Below are positions 38,254 through 45,865 of a stretch of DNA of 64,000 bases, one piece after another. The position numbers and the translations under genes were made by a program. Below the pieces are notes generated by a model. That model saw only the letters and a list, made by a program, of their open reading frames with translations, had not been told where the DNA came from and searched no databases. Within the stretch, counting starts at the first letter, position 1. Every line of letters begins with the position of its first letter. The stretch is from a virus: positions 1 through 64,000 of the IMG/VR virus record IMGVR_UViG_3300005253_000193; one strand, 5' to 3'.

Positions 38254-38907
38254 ATGCTAACCATTAATACAGCCGCAGTTTCCACGAAGCTCACGACCCT
38301 TTCCAGGGTTAAGAGAGAAATGGATATTGATACAACGGCTTCCTCATCTGATAAGATCTTGGACGAAACTATTCAAGAGGCTTCCGATTGGATTACTAGA
38401 TATACGGGCCGCACGTTTGCTCTTGAAACAGTTACAGAGACAATGGATACGGCTGGTAGGTTTAAGGTCGTTCTGGAAAAGACCCCTATAGTTTCTATTG
38501 TTCAGGTGACTCGTGATGGCACCACCATTTCCTCAACGGTATATGAAGTGGAAAATGCCAAGGCCGGTATTGTTTGGAATGAATCCGGTTGGACCCCCAC
38601 TCAGCTTCTAGCTAATTACATTGAAACCTTTCCAACTCATGAAGGACGTCGTGATTGGTCTTTCAATTATATTGCTGGCTATCAGATGCCTGGAACCACT
38701 GCTTCTACCCACGGGTTGGAGGAAACTCTTCCTAAGGACCTGGAACGTGCTTGCATCGATCTGGTCAAGACCAATTACTTCCGGCGCGGTGACGATCCTC
38801 GGGTCGTGAGGCAGGGAGTTGGTGATACCTTTGAGCAACTCTCCAGAGAAGCCATTCCACCCACAACCTTGCAAATACTGGATAGATGGAAGAGAATTGA
38901 CATCTAG
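38254..38907 (+). CDS. Head-tail connector (gp6-like)
   Basis: 217 residues. SRVKREMDIDTTASSSDKIL followed by IQEASDWITRYTGRTF is the N-terminal helical signature of HK97 gp6-like adaptors; a beta domain with TPIVSIVQVTRDG and a C-terminal LERACIDLVKTNYF helix complete the family pattern. Connects portal to the stopper. Confidence 0.8.
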   Translation: MLTINTAAVSTKLTTLSRVKREMDIDTTASSSDKILDETIQEASDWITRYTGRTFALETVTETMDTAGRFKVVLEKTPIVSIVQVTRDGTTISSTVYEVENAKAGIVWNESGWTPTQLLANYIETFPTHEGRRDWSFNYIAGYQMPGTTASTHGLEETLPKDLERACIDLVKTNYFRRGDDPRVVRQGVGDTFEQLSREAIPPTTLQILDRWKRIDI

Positions 38908-38943
38908 CCGGTAGGACCGCAACCGAACAACGGAGGTCGTGCC

Positions 38944-39810
38944 ATGTTCAGAATCCCCGCAAATAGATGCTTCATGGTTGCTGAGATTGGTATCAATCAC
39001 AATTCCGATTTGGATATTGCCTTCAAACTTATCAAGAAGGCAAAGGAAGCTGGTTTTGATTGCGTCAAGTTCCAAAAGCGGACTGTTGATGTGGTCTACG
39101 GCAAGGAAGAGCTCGACAAGCCAAGGGAAAGCCCTTGGGGGACCACCAACAGGGAACAAAAAATGGCCCTGGAACTTAGCCGGGATGATTACGACGAAAT
39201 CAATTCATATTGTGCCTTTCATGACATTTTGTGGACGGCAAGCCCGTGGGATGAGGAATCGGTGGATTTCCTCATGCAGTATGATCCTCCCTACATCAAA
39301 ATTGCCAGTGCTTGTCTGACCGATGCCGGGCTTTTAAGGCGCGCTGCTGAAACCGAGAAGCCGCTTTTTCTGTCCACAGGCATGACAACCCTCGATATGA
39401 TATATCATGCTATGGAGGTTATAACCAATGCTGGCGGGGAAGTTGGTCTTATCTATCATTGCACGAGCACCTATCCGTGCGCTCCGGAGGACATCAATTT
39501 GTTGGGGATCAAGACATTGATGGAAGCCTTCCCTCGCATCCCAATCGGGTACTCAGGTCACGAACCGGGTTTGCCCCCTTCGGTAATGGCGGCTGCCTTG
39601 GGGGCAAGGTCCATCGAAAGGCATATCACATTACAACGTTCCATGTATGGAAGTGATCAGGCGGCATCTCTTGACCCCGAGGGCTTCCGCAGGCTGGTCC
39701 GAGACGTTCGTCTGTGGGAGGCTGTTAGAGGGGATGGCATCCTTCGCATATGTGAGTCCGAGAAGGCAGTTGAAAAGAAGCTACGCCGAAAAAACAATTT
39801 GGGGAACTGA
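38944..39810 (+). CDS. neuB: N-acetylneuraminate synthase-like (NeuB/SpsE)
   Basis: 288 residues. VAEIGINHNSDLD, VKFQKRT, KIASACLTD, LFLSTGM, YHCTSTYPCAPEDINL and GYSGHEPG follow the NeuB TIM barrel from start to end. It condenses PEP with a hexosamine to give a nonulosonic acid (Neu/Kdn-type). The usual C-terminal SAF antifreeze-like domain (about 60 residues) is absent, as the protein ends soon after the barrel. Inserted between connector and stopper genes of the head. Confidence 0.88.
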   Translation: MFRIPANRCFMVAEIGINHNSDLDIAFKLIKKAKEAGFDCVKFQKRTVDVVYGKEELDKPRESPWGTTNREQKMALELSRDDYDEINSYCAFHDILWTASPWDEESVDFLMQYDPPYIKIASACLTDAGLLRRAAETEKPLFLSTGMTTLDMIYHAMEVITNAGGEVGLIYHCTSTYPCAPEDINLLGIKTLMEAFPRIPIGYSGHEPGLPPSVMAAALGARSIERHITLQRSMYGSDQAASLDPEGFRRLVRDVRLWEAVRGDGILRICESEKAVEKKLRRKNNLGN

Positions 39811-39811
39811 T

Positions 39812-40279
39812 ATGACTGTGATACGAGTTCTGGTTCTTGACTTTGACGGTGTCCTAACTGACAATTTGGTCCATGTTGATTCCGAGGGGAAGGAGTCCGT
39901 GTGTTGTTCCCGAGCGGATAGTCTTGGGATTGCTATGGTGGTGGAGAGTGGTATAAAAGTTTTTGTTCTTTCATCAGAAAAGGATCCGGTTGTTGCCCAC
40001 CGTTGCCAGAAAATGGGACTGGACTATGCGAAGGGTATAGAGGACAAGAGAACGTTTCTTGGGAGTTGGTTGGCCCACAATAATTTCAGTTCGCGGGAGC
40101 TCATGTATATAGGGAATGATATCAATGATATTGGCTGCCTTGAACTGGCTGAAATTGGCGCTGTGGTGCCTGGGTCGCCTCCTGACGTGGTAGCGGTGGC
40201 CAATTGTTTTTTGAATGCACCAGGGGGGCGTGGGGCGGTGCGAGAGGCCTGCGACTTACTGCTCTCCGGGGACATTTAA
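39812..40279 (+). CDS. KdsC-like HAD phosphatase
   Basis: 155 residues. DFDGVLTDN (motif I), SSEKDP (motif II region), KG and IGNDINDIGCLE (motif IV) match KDO-8-phosphate phosphatase/NeuN-type HAD C0 enzymes. With NeuB it suggests a phosphorylated route: synthase makes sialic-acid-9-phosphate (or Kdn-9-P) and this enzyme removes phosphate. Start 1 nt after the NeuB stop. Confidence 0.82.
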   Translation: MTVIRVLVLDFDGVLTDNLVHVDSEGKESVCCSRADSLGIAMVVESGIKVFVLSSEKDPVVAHRCQKMGLDYAKGIEDKRTFLGSWLAHNNFSSRELMYIGNDINDIGCLELAEIGAVVPGSPPDVVAVANCFLNAPGGRGAVREACDLLLSGDI

Positions 40280-40929
40280 TGGTCACTGCCATAATTCCGG
40301 CTCGGGGGGGTTCTCAGGGCATAACTCGCAAGAATGTTCAGCCCTTGGGTGACAAGCCTTTGTTTGCTTGGAGCATAGAAGTTGCTCATGAAGCTGGGAT
40401 GCGCGTCGTGGTAAATACGGACGATGCGGAAATAGGCCGTATGTGCGAAGACTTTTGTGTTGAGGTAGTCATGGCCTCATCCTCTGTACATTCTGGCCAT
40501 GCTATTAATCCAACACTTCACACTATTAGTCAATTGGATCTCCTACAAGAGGAGAAGATATTTTTACTCCTTCCTACAGGGCCTCTCAGAAAGGTTGATG
40601 ATTTGATCATGGCCTTGAAAATAATGAAGGCCATGAAGGCTCCTTCTGTAATAGGAGTTTCCAGGACGAAGCCAAAACACAGTTTGAGGTGGATTAGGGA
40701 TGGTAAACTGGTCCGCCTTGAAACGGGAAATCCAAATAAACAAAGACAGGAGGTTGAGCAGCTTTACACTGTGAACGGAAATCTTTTCTTGTCCAGTGTT
40801 GAGGTCCTGGAAAGGGAGAAAACTTTTCATGTTGATGGAGCAGTACCGATTGTCATGAGTGGACCTTGTGTTGACATAGATGATTCTGGTGATTTGGATC
40901 TGGCTCGTATTTTGAAGGAAAGAGAATGA
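40279..40929 (+). CDS. neuA: CMP-nonulosonate cytidylyltransferase (NeuA)
   Basis: 216 residues. IIPARGGSQGITRKNVQPLG is the nucleotide-binding N-terminus of CMP-sialic acid synthetases; PLFAWSIE, VVNTDDAEI and LLLPTGPLR follow the family. Start overlaps the previous stop (TAATG). Activates the acid to a CMP-sugar for transfer. Confidence 0.88.
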   Translation: MVTAIIPARGGSQGITRKNVQPLGDKPLFAWSIEVAHEAGMRVVVNTDDAEIGRMCEDFCVEVVMASSSVHSGHAINPTLHTISQLDLLQEEKIFLLLPTGPLRKVDDLIMALKIMKAMKAPSVIGVSRTKPKHSLRWIRDGKLVRLETGNPNKQRQEVEQLYTVNGNLFLSSVEVLEREKTFHVDGAVPIVMSGPCVDIDDSGDLDLARILKERE

Positions 40930-42026
40930 AAAGGATATTCCATCTAGTTGGTTTTGGGAGAAATTTTGGTGATATGGCCATTCAACTTTCGATGATGGAC
41001 ATGCTTCAGAAAAAGTCCAAGGAAGCACTCCAGTTCATTCCCATCGATTTGAAGACCAACACCCCAATAGACAGAGATCTTGTTGAATATATCAATGAGG
41101 TTGGGGATATGCTTTTGGTTGGTGGTGGTGGTATGATTATGAAGGGAGATGGTTTTGATACTCTTTCCGGTTGGCAGTTCAACATTTCATTAGAGGATCT
41201 AAAACTGCTTCAGGTCCCATTGGTCATTTATGGAATAGGATATAACGATTTTCAATTGGAGGAACTTTCCAGTAGGGTGAACAGTCATCTGATGGCTACT
41301 TTATGGAAGTCCTCCCTGTTTTCTGTTCGCGATGAGGGGACCAGACAACAACTTCTAAAGAGGGGACTCGACATAAGAGATGTAATCCCCGATCCCGCCA
41401 TGTTTTGTCCAAGCCATCCTGTTACCCTTCCTAATATTACTCAAGACTCGTTTTGCATCGGACTTAATTTGGCCGGAGATAGATTGGACCAGAGATTTCC
41501 TCCAATGGGTGATTATTTTGCTGTGATCGAGAAGTTGTGTAGTTCTCTTTCAGTCTTTTCCAGAAGCAAGTCCGACGTAAGACTCTTTTACATCCCGCAC
41601 ATTGATATTTATGACCACAAATTGTGGAAAGTAGTTAAGTCAAGATTTGATGGGAGGTGTCAGAGCATTGCTGATATCTTCCCAAATATGTTCCCCGAAA
41701 GCCTTGCCAGGGTTCCTATGCTGGCTGGTATCTATCAAAGGATGGATATTGTTGTAGGGATGAGAGGTCATTCCAACATCATTCCATTTGGTCAAGGAAC
41801 TCCAGTTGTTGGCTTTGGGTCCCATGACAAGAACAAGTTTTTTGCACAGCAGGCGGGAACAAAGGTGGTTGGGAATGACTGTGATGGTCTTTTGGAGTGT
41901 CTGTCTGAGGAACTGGATTGTGTCAAGAGAGCAGTCAATGTTGATACCTTAGACGATTTGTGGATCAAGATAGACAGATTTAATGAGAAGGTCATTTCCC
42001 TCTTGGAGAACAGAGATGCCACTTAG
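40926..42026 (+). CDS. Polysaccharide pyruvyl transferase-like protein
   Basis: 366 residues. N-terminal GFGRNFGDMAIQLSM and DMLLVGGGGMIM resemble the CsaB/PS_pyruv_trans family, and VGMRGHSNIIPFGQGTPVV is the conserved C-terminal segment. Members add ketal-pyruvate (or act as glycosyltransferases) to glycans. Overlaps NeuA by four bases, so one operon. Confidence 0.72.
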   Translation: MKRIFHLVGFGRNFGDMAIQLSMMDMLQKKSKEALQFIPIDLKTNTPIDRDLVEYINEVGDMLLVGGGGMIMKGDGFDTLSGWQFNISLEDLKLLQVPLVIYGIGYNDFQLEELSSRVNSHLMATLWKSSLFSVRDEGTRQQLLKRGLDIRDVIPDPAMFCPSHPVTLPNITQDSFCIGLNLAGDRLDQRFPPMGDYFAVIEKLCSSLSVFSRSKSDVRLFYIPHIDIYDHKLWKVVKSRFDGRCQSIADIFPNMFPESLARVPMLAGIYQRMDIVVGMRGHSNIIPFGQGTPVVGFGSHDKNKFFAQQAGTKVVGNDCDGLLECLSEELDCVKRAVNVDTLDDLWIKIDRFNEKVISLLENRDAT

Positions 42027-42648
42027 TGAAAGATCAAAAACCCTTTTCGGTTCTCTTTCCTCGAGAGCAATTAATGGGGATAGGTTGGCTATGGATGCTG
42101 TCAAGTATTTGGAAAGACATCATGGATGGGCTGGCAAGAGTAAATTCTTTTTTAAGCCTGCTATCGATAGAACAAATATCTATGATTTTTTTGTCAGAGA
42201 TTTTGTGAAGAAGAATCCAAAGGCCAACATTCTGAATATAGGTTGTGGCTTTTGCACTCGCTTTTATAGAGTGGATAATGGTCATATTATATGGACAGAA
42301 CTTGACGTTCCTGAAGTTATGGATCTCCGAAAAGATTTCTTTGATAAATTAGATAAGGGTCCGAGGCACAGGAACACTAGTTTTGATCTGAAGGGTGGGC
42401 TTGATGCCTCCAATTATGACCTTATTATTGCTGAAGGGGTTCTTGTATATCTACCCCTTGAGTGTGCCCAGAAATTGGTTCAGGGTCATATGATATTTGA
42501 TGCGTTTACGTTAAAAAGAACTGTGAAGCTAGGCGACGACCAGCTTTGGCTGTATAATCCCAAGGATTGGGGATTCCTGAACATTATTCAGGAATGGGAT
42601 TATGACCGCCCTGGTAGGGAAGCCAAGGTTTTTGAGGTGATCCAATGA
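42016..42648 (+). CDS. Class I SAM methyltransferase (LCMT-like)
   Basis: 210 residues. ILNIGCGFCTRFYRVD then a SAM-acid loop WTELDVPEVMDLRKDFF resembles leucine-carboxyl-type O-methyltransferases, and YDLIIAEGVLVYLPLE the following beta strand. Starts 11 nt inside the previous gene. Probable sugar or protein methyl cap. Confidence 0.72.
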   Translation: MPLSERSKTLFGSLSSRAINGDRLAMDAVKYLERHHGWAGKSKFFFKPAIDRTNIYDFFVRDFVKKNPKANILNIGCGFCTRFYRVDNGHIIWTELDVPEVMDLRKDFFDKLDKGPRHRNTSFDLKGGLDASNYDLIIAEGVLVYLPLECAQKLVQGHMIFDAFTLKRTVKLGDDQLWLYNPKDWGFLNIIQEWDYDRPGREAKVFEVIQ

Positions 42649-42980
42649 GCTTTGTTCAAAGAATGCTTAAACAACAAGGAACCTACTGGGCACCCCCAAC
42701 CGCTATCGATGCCTTTGAGGGTTCAACATATGTTGAACCCATAGCTATTAAGACGCGTTGGGAGGACAAGGCCATTCTTTTTCGGGATGAGGCCGGTGTC
42801 GAAGTGACGAGTAGTTCTGTGGTCTACGTTGACAGGGACGTGGTGACACGTGGTTATTTATACAATGGCACGTCAACCGCTGCTGATCCAACCACGGTGG
42901 ATGGAGCAAGAGAGATTCGCCGGTTTGAGAAATGTCCTACGGTCAGCGCCAAAGACTTTGAGAGGAAGGCATTACTGTGA
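42645..42980 (+). CDS. Putative head closure/stopper protein
   Basis: 111 residues, beta-rich (FEGSTYVEPIAIKTRWED; VYVDRDVVTRGYLY). Fits the Ad/gp16-like stopper family by position and size. Overlap ATGA with the upstream methyltransferase returns the operon to structural genes. Confidence 0.6.
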   Translation: MSFVQRMLKQQGTYWAPPTAIDAFEGSTYVEPIAIKTRWEDKAILFRDEAGVEVTSSSVVYVDRDVVTRGYLYNGTSTAADPTTVDGAREIRRFEKCPTVSAKDFERKALL

Positions 42981-43537
42981 CGGGCAATCTTCCCACTGCT
43001 GATCTTCAAATAAGGGTTTCTGTTGATACCAAGAGGCTGAAACCCGCCATGGGTAAAGTCTCCAAATTTCTGAGAGAGCTTGATGATTTGTCCAATAAGA
43101 GAACCAGGAGAAAGACATTTAGAGTTGTCCGCCATGGAGGCCGAGAAAGTCTCAAGAAGGTCGAAAAGAAAATAGCCAAGGAATTTGAAGCTATTGAGGA
43201 TGGGACCAAGAGGGCATTGGAAAGAGTGTTGGCTCGGGTCCTGCATACGTCCAAGGGCCTTGTGCCGGTTGATACAGGTCTTCTAAAGAGGACTGGATTT
43301 TCAATGGCCGTAAGGTTGAAGACCAAGGTCGTAGGCATTGTAGGTTACAACATCATTTCCGGCAACGTCCCTCCCGGTGTGGATACGGGTGCTTATTACG
43401 CTGTATATGTTCATGAGATTAATGCTATACATGATCCACCCACTCAGTGGAAGTTTCTATCAGCGGCCCTTGACCAACATAAGAGTTCCATCTCAAGTGA
43501 TATGCAAACGGAGCTTAAGAAGAGGCGCAAAGGATAA
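42977..43537 (+). CDS. HK97 gp10-like tail-joining protein
   Basis: 186 residues, GTG start after GAGGAAGG. Helical first half, then VDTGLLKRTGFSMAVR and YAVYVHEINAIHDPPTQWKFL, the hallmarks of the gp10-like family. It sits between stopper and tail terminator. Confidence 0.78.
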   Translation: MTGNLPTADLQIRVSVDTKRLKPAMGKVSKFLRELDDLSNKRTRRKTFRVVRHGGRESLKKVEKKIAKEFEAIEDGTKRALERVLARVLHTSKGLVPVDTGLLKRTGFSMAVRLKTKVVGIVGYNIISGNVPPGVDTGAYYAVYVHEINAIHDPPTQWKFLSAALDQHKSSISSDMQTELKKRRKG

Positions 43538-43549
43538 AGGAACATTCGA

Positions 43550-43978
43550 ATGGCAAATGCTCCCAGCAAGGACGTGGTTGACGAATTGGTCTCCGCTGGT
43601 GTTGCTACTTACAAGAATACGAGTGGTTGGGGGCTTTGGCTTGCCAGAGAACCAGTAACACCCGATACTGCTATTAGCGTATTTGATGCCGGAGGAGATT
43701 CTCCCAATCCAAAGTATCGCTTGAACGAGCCGACCGTTCAGGTTCGCATTCGTGGAGCGAAGTGGGGTTATAAGGCTGCTTATACCAAAGCCCAAGCCGT
43801 TGTTGATGCCCTGCTTGGGATTGGTAAGAAAACGATTAATTCAACCGTATATGTTGGTATTTGGCAGCTTGGGGATATTATTTTTATTGGCTTTGATGAC
43901 AACAACCGCCCAGTCTTTACCACGAATTGGCGTGTTGTTCGGGAGGTTTCGACGAGCACCTATAGGGCTCAAGCGTAG
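43550..43978 (+). CDS. Putative tail terminator
   Basis: 142 residues. VQVRIRGAKWGYKAAYTKAQ and the ALLGIGK helix resemble DUF4128/gpU-like terminator proteins. Position before the tail-tube genes supports it. Confidence 0.6.
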   Translation: MANAPSKDVVDELVSAGVATYKNTSGWGLWLAREPVTPDTAISVFDAGGDSPNPKYRLNEPTVQVRIRGAKWGYKAAYTKAQAVVDALLGIGKKTINSTVYVGIWQLGDIIFIGFDDNNRPVFTTNWRVVREVSTSTYRAQA

Positions 43979-43996
43979 GGCTGGAGGCCTTTTGAA

Positions 43997-44155
43997 ATGG
44001 ATATTATCGAGAAGTGGGTAATGGGTCTTCTAAAGGATTTGCGACTCAAACGCTTCTACGGTAAAATTGTTTTCGAAATGAAGTTTGGGAAGATTGTTTT
44101 GGTGAGAAAGGAAGAAACCCTCAAGCCTCCAACTTCCGACGCAAATACTGGGTAA
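43997..44155 (+). CDS. 52-residue basic protein
   Basis: MDIIEKWVMGLLKDLRLKRF start with GGAGGCCTTTTGAA upstream. Alternates amphipathic helix and a beta hairpin (KIVFEMKFGKIVLV). Between terminator and tail tube, before an intrinsic terminator. Not recognised. Confidence 0.55.
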   Translation: MDIIEKWVMGLLKDLRLKRFYGKIVFEMKFGKIVLVRKEETLKPPTSDANTG

Positions 44156-44167
44156 CGGAAGAACCGG

Positions 44168-44206
44168 CCCCGGCCTGCTGAACTAGCAAGCCGGGGTGTC
44201 TTTTCT
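44168..44206 (+). terminator. Intrinsic terminator
   Basis: CCCCGGC, loop, GCCGGGG, TGTCTTTTC. Precedes the tail-tube genes. Confidence 0.82.
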
Positions 44207-44227
44207 AACAGATGAAGGGTTCGAATA

Positions 44228-44626
44228 ATGTCACAGGCATCGTATGTGAAGGTCGTCAACATCAAGACCACGGGGTCCACCGTCTGGACCGAACTCAAGG
44301 GCATCAGCGGTTCTTTCGGATTGTCTGGCGAGATGTTGGATGACACTGAGTTCTCGAGCACCGGCTACCGCAGCCGTATTCGAGGGCTCAAGGACTACAA
44401 CGTCAGCCTTTCGGGAAACTACACGTCCACAGCTTCATGGTACTCCACGGTCTTCTCGGCTTGGAATGCAGGCACCAAACTGGACTTCCAATACTTGCCG
44501 AATGGCACCAAGGGCTTCCAAGGTCGAGGTATTGTGGATAACTTCTCCCACTCTGGTGATGTTGGAAGTCTCGAGACTGTCGAGGTGTCCTTGCAGTCCG
44601 AAGGGACGGCGCTCACCACGGTCTAA
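44228..44626 (+). CDS. Major tail tube protein (first paralogue)
   Basis: 132 residues. LKGISGSFGLSGEMLDDTEF, SSTGYRSRIRGLKDYNVSLSG and GDVGSLETVEVSLQSEG give the usual tube fold landmarks. Follows a terminator and so probably has strong separate expression. Confidence 0.8.
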   Translation: MSQASYVKVVNIKTTGSTVWTELKGISGSFGLSGEMLDDTEFSSTGYRSRIRGLKDYNVSLSGNYTSTASWYSTVFSAWNAGTKLDFQYLPNGTKGFQGRGIVDNFSHSGDVGSLETVEVSLQSEGTALTTV

Positions 44627-44655
44627 CAACCCAAAGAGTGGAGGGAGAATAGACT

Positions 44656-45285
44656 ATGAGCGCACCAGGATATCTCACTACCATCAAGAAGTCCGGAACC
44701 GCCACTTCGATGACATCGGAAGCGATGTCGACGAACAGTACGGTGTCAAATACGTTTCAGCTCGACGCGGCTGCCAAGCGAATCCTGAATCGGGACGGTA
44801 CTTTCGTGGTCAGGGAAGCGGGAACTACTGCTCCGGTATCGGCTGCTTCCGTCGTCATTGATTATCTTTTTGGGAAAGTTACTCTCTCGTCTGCAACGAC
44901 TTCGGCGATCACCTTGTCTGGTTCGTACATGCCAATGACAGAAATCGCCGGGGCAAATAGCTTCACTCTTGAACAGATTAGGGATTCTTTGGACGACACC
45001 GACTTTACGAGCGTCGGCTGGCGCAGTCGGATTGTTGGCATCAAGGATGTTTCTCTGACCCTCGGACGATGGCAGACCCTTGGTGATGATTTCTTTTCCC
45101 TCATCGACAGTGGAGAATCAGTCGTGGCCGAAATTCAGCCGGGTGGAGCTGGTGATGTGGGCCGTGGTTGGTTCAAGATTGAGACGGAGGGATTCTCCGG
45201 GGACATTGGCTCCCTCGAATCGGCGGACGTAACCCTTCAGGTCGACGCCTCAACTTTAACCGATTTCAGTTGGGGGTCTGCTTGA
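44656..45285 (+). CDS. Tail tube-type protein (second paralogue)
   Basis: 209 residues. The C-terminal 125 (DTDFTSVGWRSRIVGIKD, GDIGSLESADVTLQ) match the first paralogue; the N-terminal 80 (SGTATSMTSEAMSTNSTVSN) is an extra beta-rich domain. So the tube may be built of two subunits, or this one decorates it (inference). Confidence 0.75.
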   Translation: MSAPGYLTTIKKSGTATSMTSEAMSTNSTVSNTFQLDAAAKRILNRDGTFVVREAGTTAPVSAASVVIDYLFGKVTLSSATTSAITLSGSYMPMTEIAGANSFTLEQIRDSLDDTDFTSVGWRSRIVGIKDVSLTLGRWQTLGDDFFSLIDSGESVVAEIQPGGAGDVGRGWFKIETEGFSGDIGSLESADVTLQVDASTLTDFSWGSA

Positions 45286-45317
45286 TACTACAACACACTT
45301 GAAAGGGAAAACCTGCT

Positions 45318-45692
45318 ATGACTAATTCCAAAAGAGATGAGATCCGCGCCGCCCTTTTCTCCTCCAAACAGTTCAAACGGAAAAAGGTCAAGATCCTCGA
45401 ACAGGATGTTGAGATAAAGCAACCTTCCGTCGGGGAGCTCACCGGCATTGGAAAGCTGGATGAGGATAAAGACAAGAACTCGGTCTGTCTGCTCATGATC
45501 GAGTATTGCTATGTCCCCGGCACCAATGAAAAGATTTTCACCAAGGAAGACTATGATGGTATCATGGGCTTTCCTTCTGGTGACTGGGTACAAACCTTCA
45601 ATCGGGCTTGGATGGAACTTGCCGGTATCGATTGGGAGGAAGCGGAAAAAAACTTGCTGGAGATAACTTCCGCGTCCTCCTCTTCAGAATAG
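45318..45692 (+). CDS. Tail assembly chaperone G
   Basis: 124 residues; KREEL-type helical chaperone (QPSVGELTGIGKLDED). It ends shortly after a slippery site, as chaperone G proteins do. Directly before the tape measure. Confidence 0.82.
   Translation: MTNSKRDEIRAALFSSKQFKRKKVKILEQDVEIKQPSVGELTGIGKLDEDKDKNSVCLLMIEYCYVPGTNEKIFTKEDYDGIMGFPSGDWVQTFNRAWMELAGIDWEEAEKNLLEITSASSSSE
45647..45653 (+). other. -1 frameshift slippery site
   Basis: A-AAA-AAC heptamer in the zero frame within G. Slipping back one base continues into the T frame. Confidence 0.85.
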
Positions 45693-45862
45693 CGGAGGTC
45701 TTGGGGAAATTTGTATGGGAGGTTGAACAACAAATAACTCCAAAGGAAGTCGCCGAGTGGGCTGCTTACTTCACGCTCCAGAGGAAGGCCGAGGAGGAAG
45801 CTTACAGAAAAATGGAGCGGAAGAATAGACCAAGAAAGCCTAGACATCTAAGGGGCAAATAA
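45647..45862 (+). CDS. T extension of tail chaperone (GT, via -1 frameshift)
   Basis: Reading after the slip gives KKLAGDNFRVLLFRIAEV and then about 50 residues of helix, ending just before the tape measure start. Helical, Glu/Lys-rich, as expected for the T domain that binds the tape measure. No independent ribosome site. Confidence 0.8.
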   Translation, partial: KKLAGDNFRVLLFRIAEVLGKFVWEVEQQITPKEVAEWAAYFTLQRKAEEEAYRKMERKNRPRKPRHLRGK

Positions 45863-45865
45863 TAG

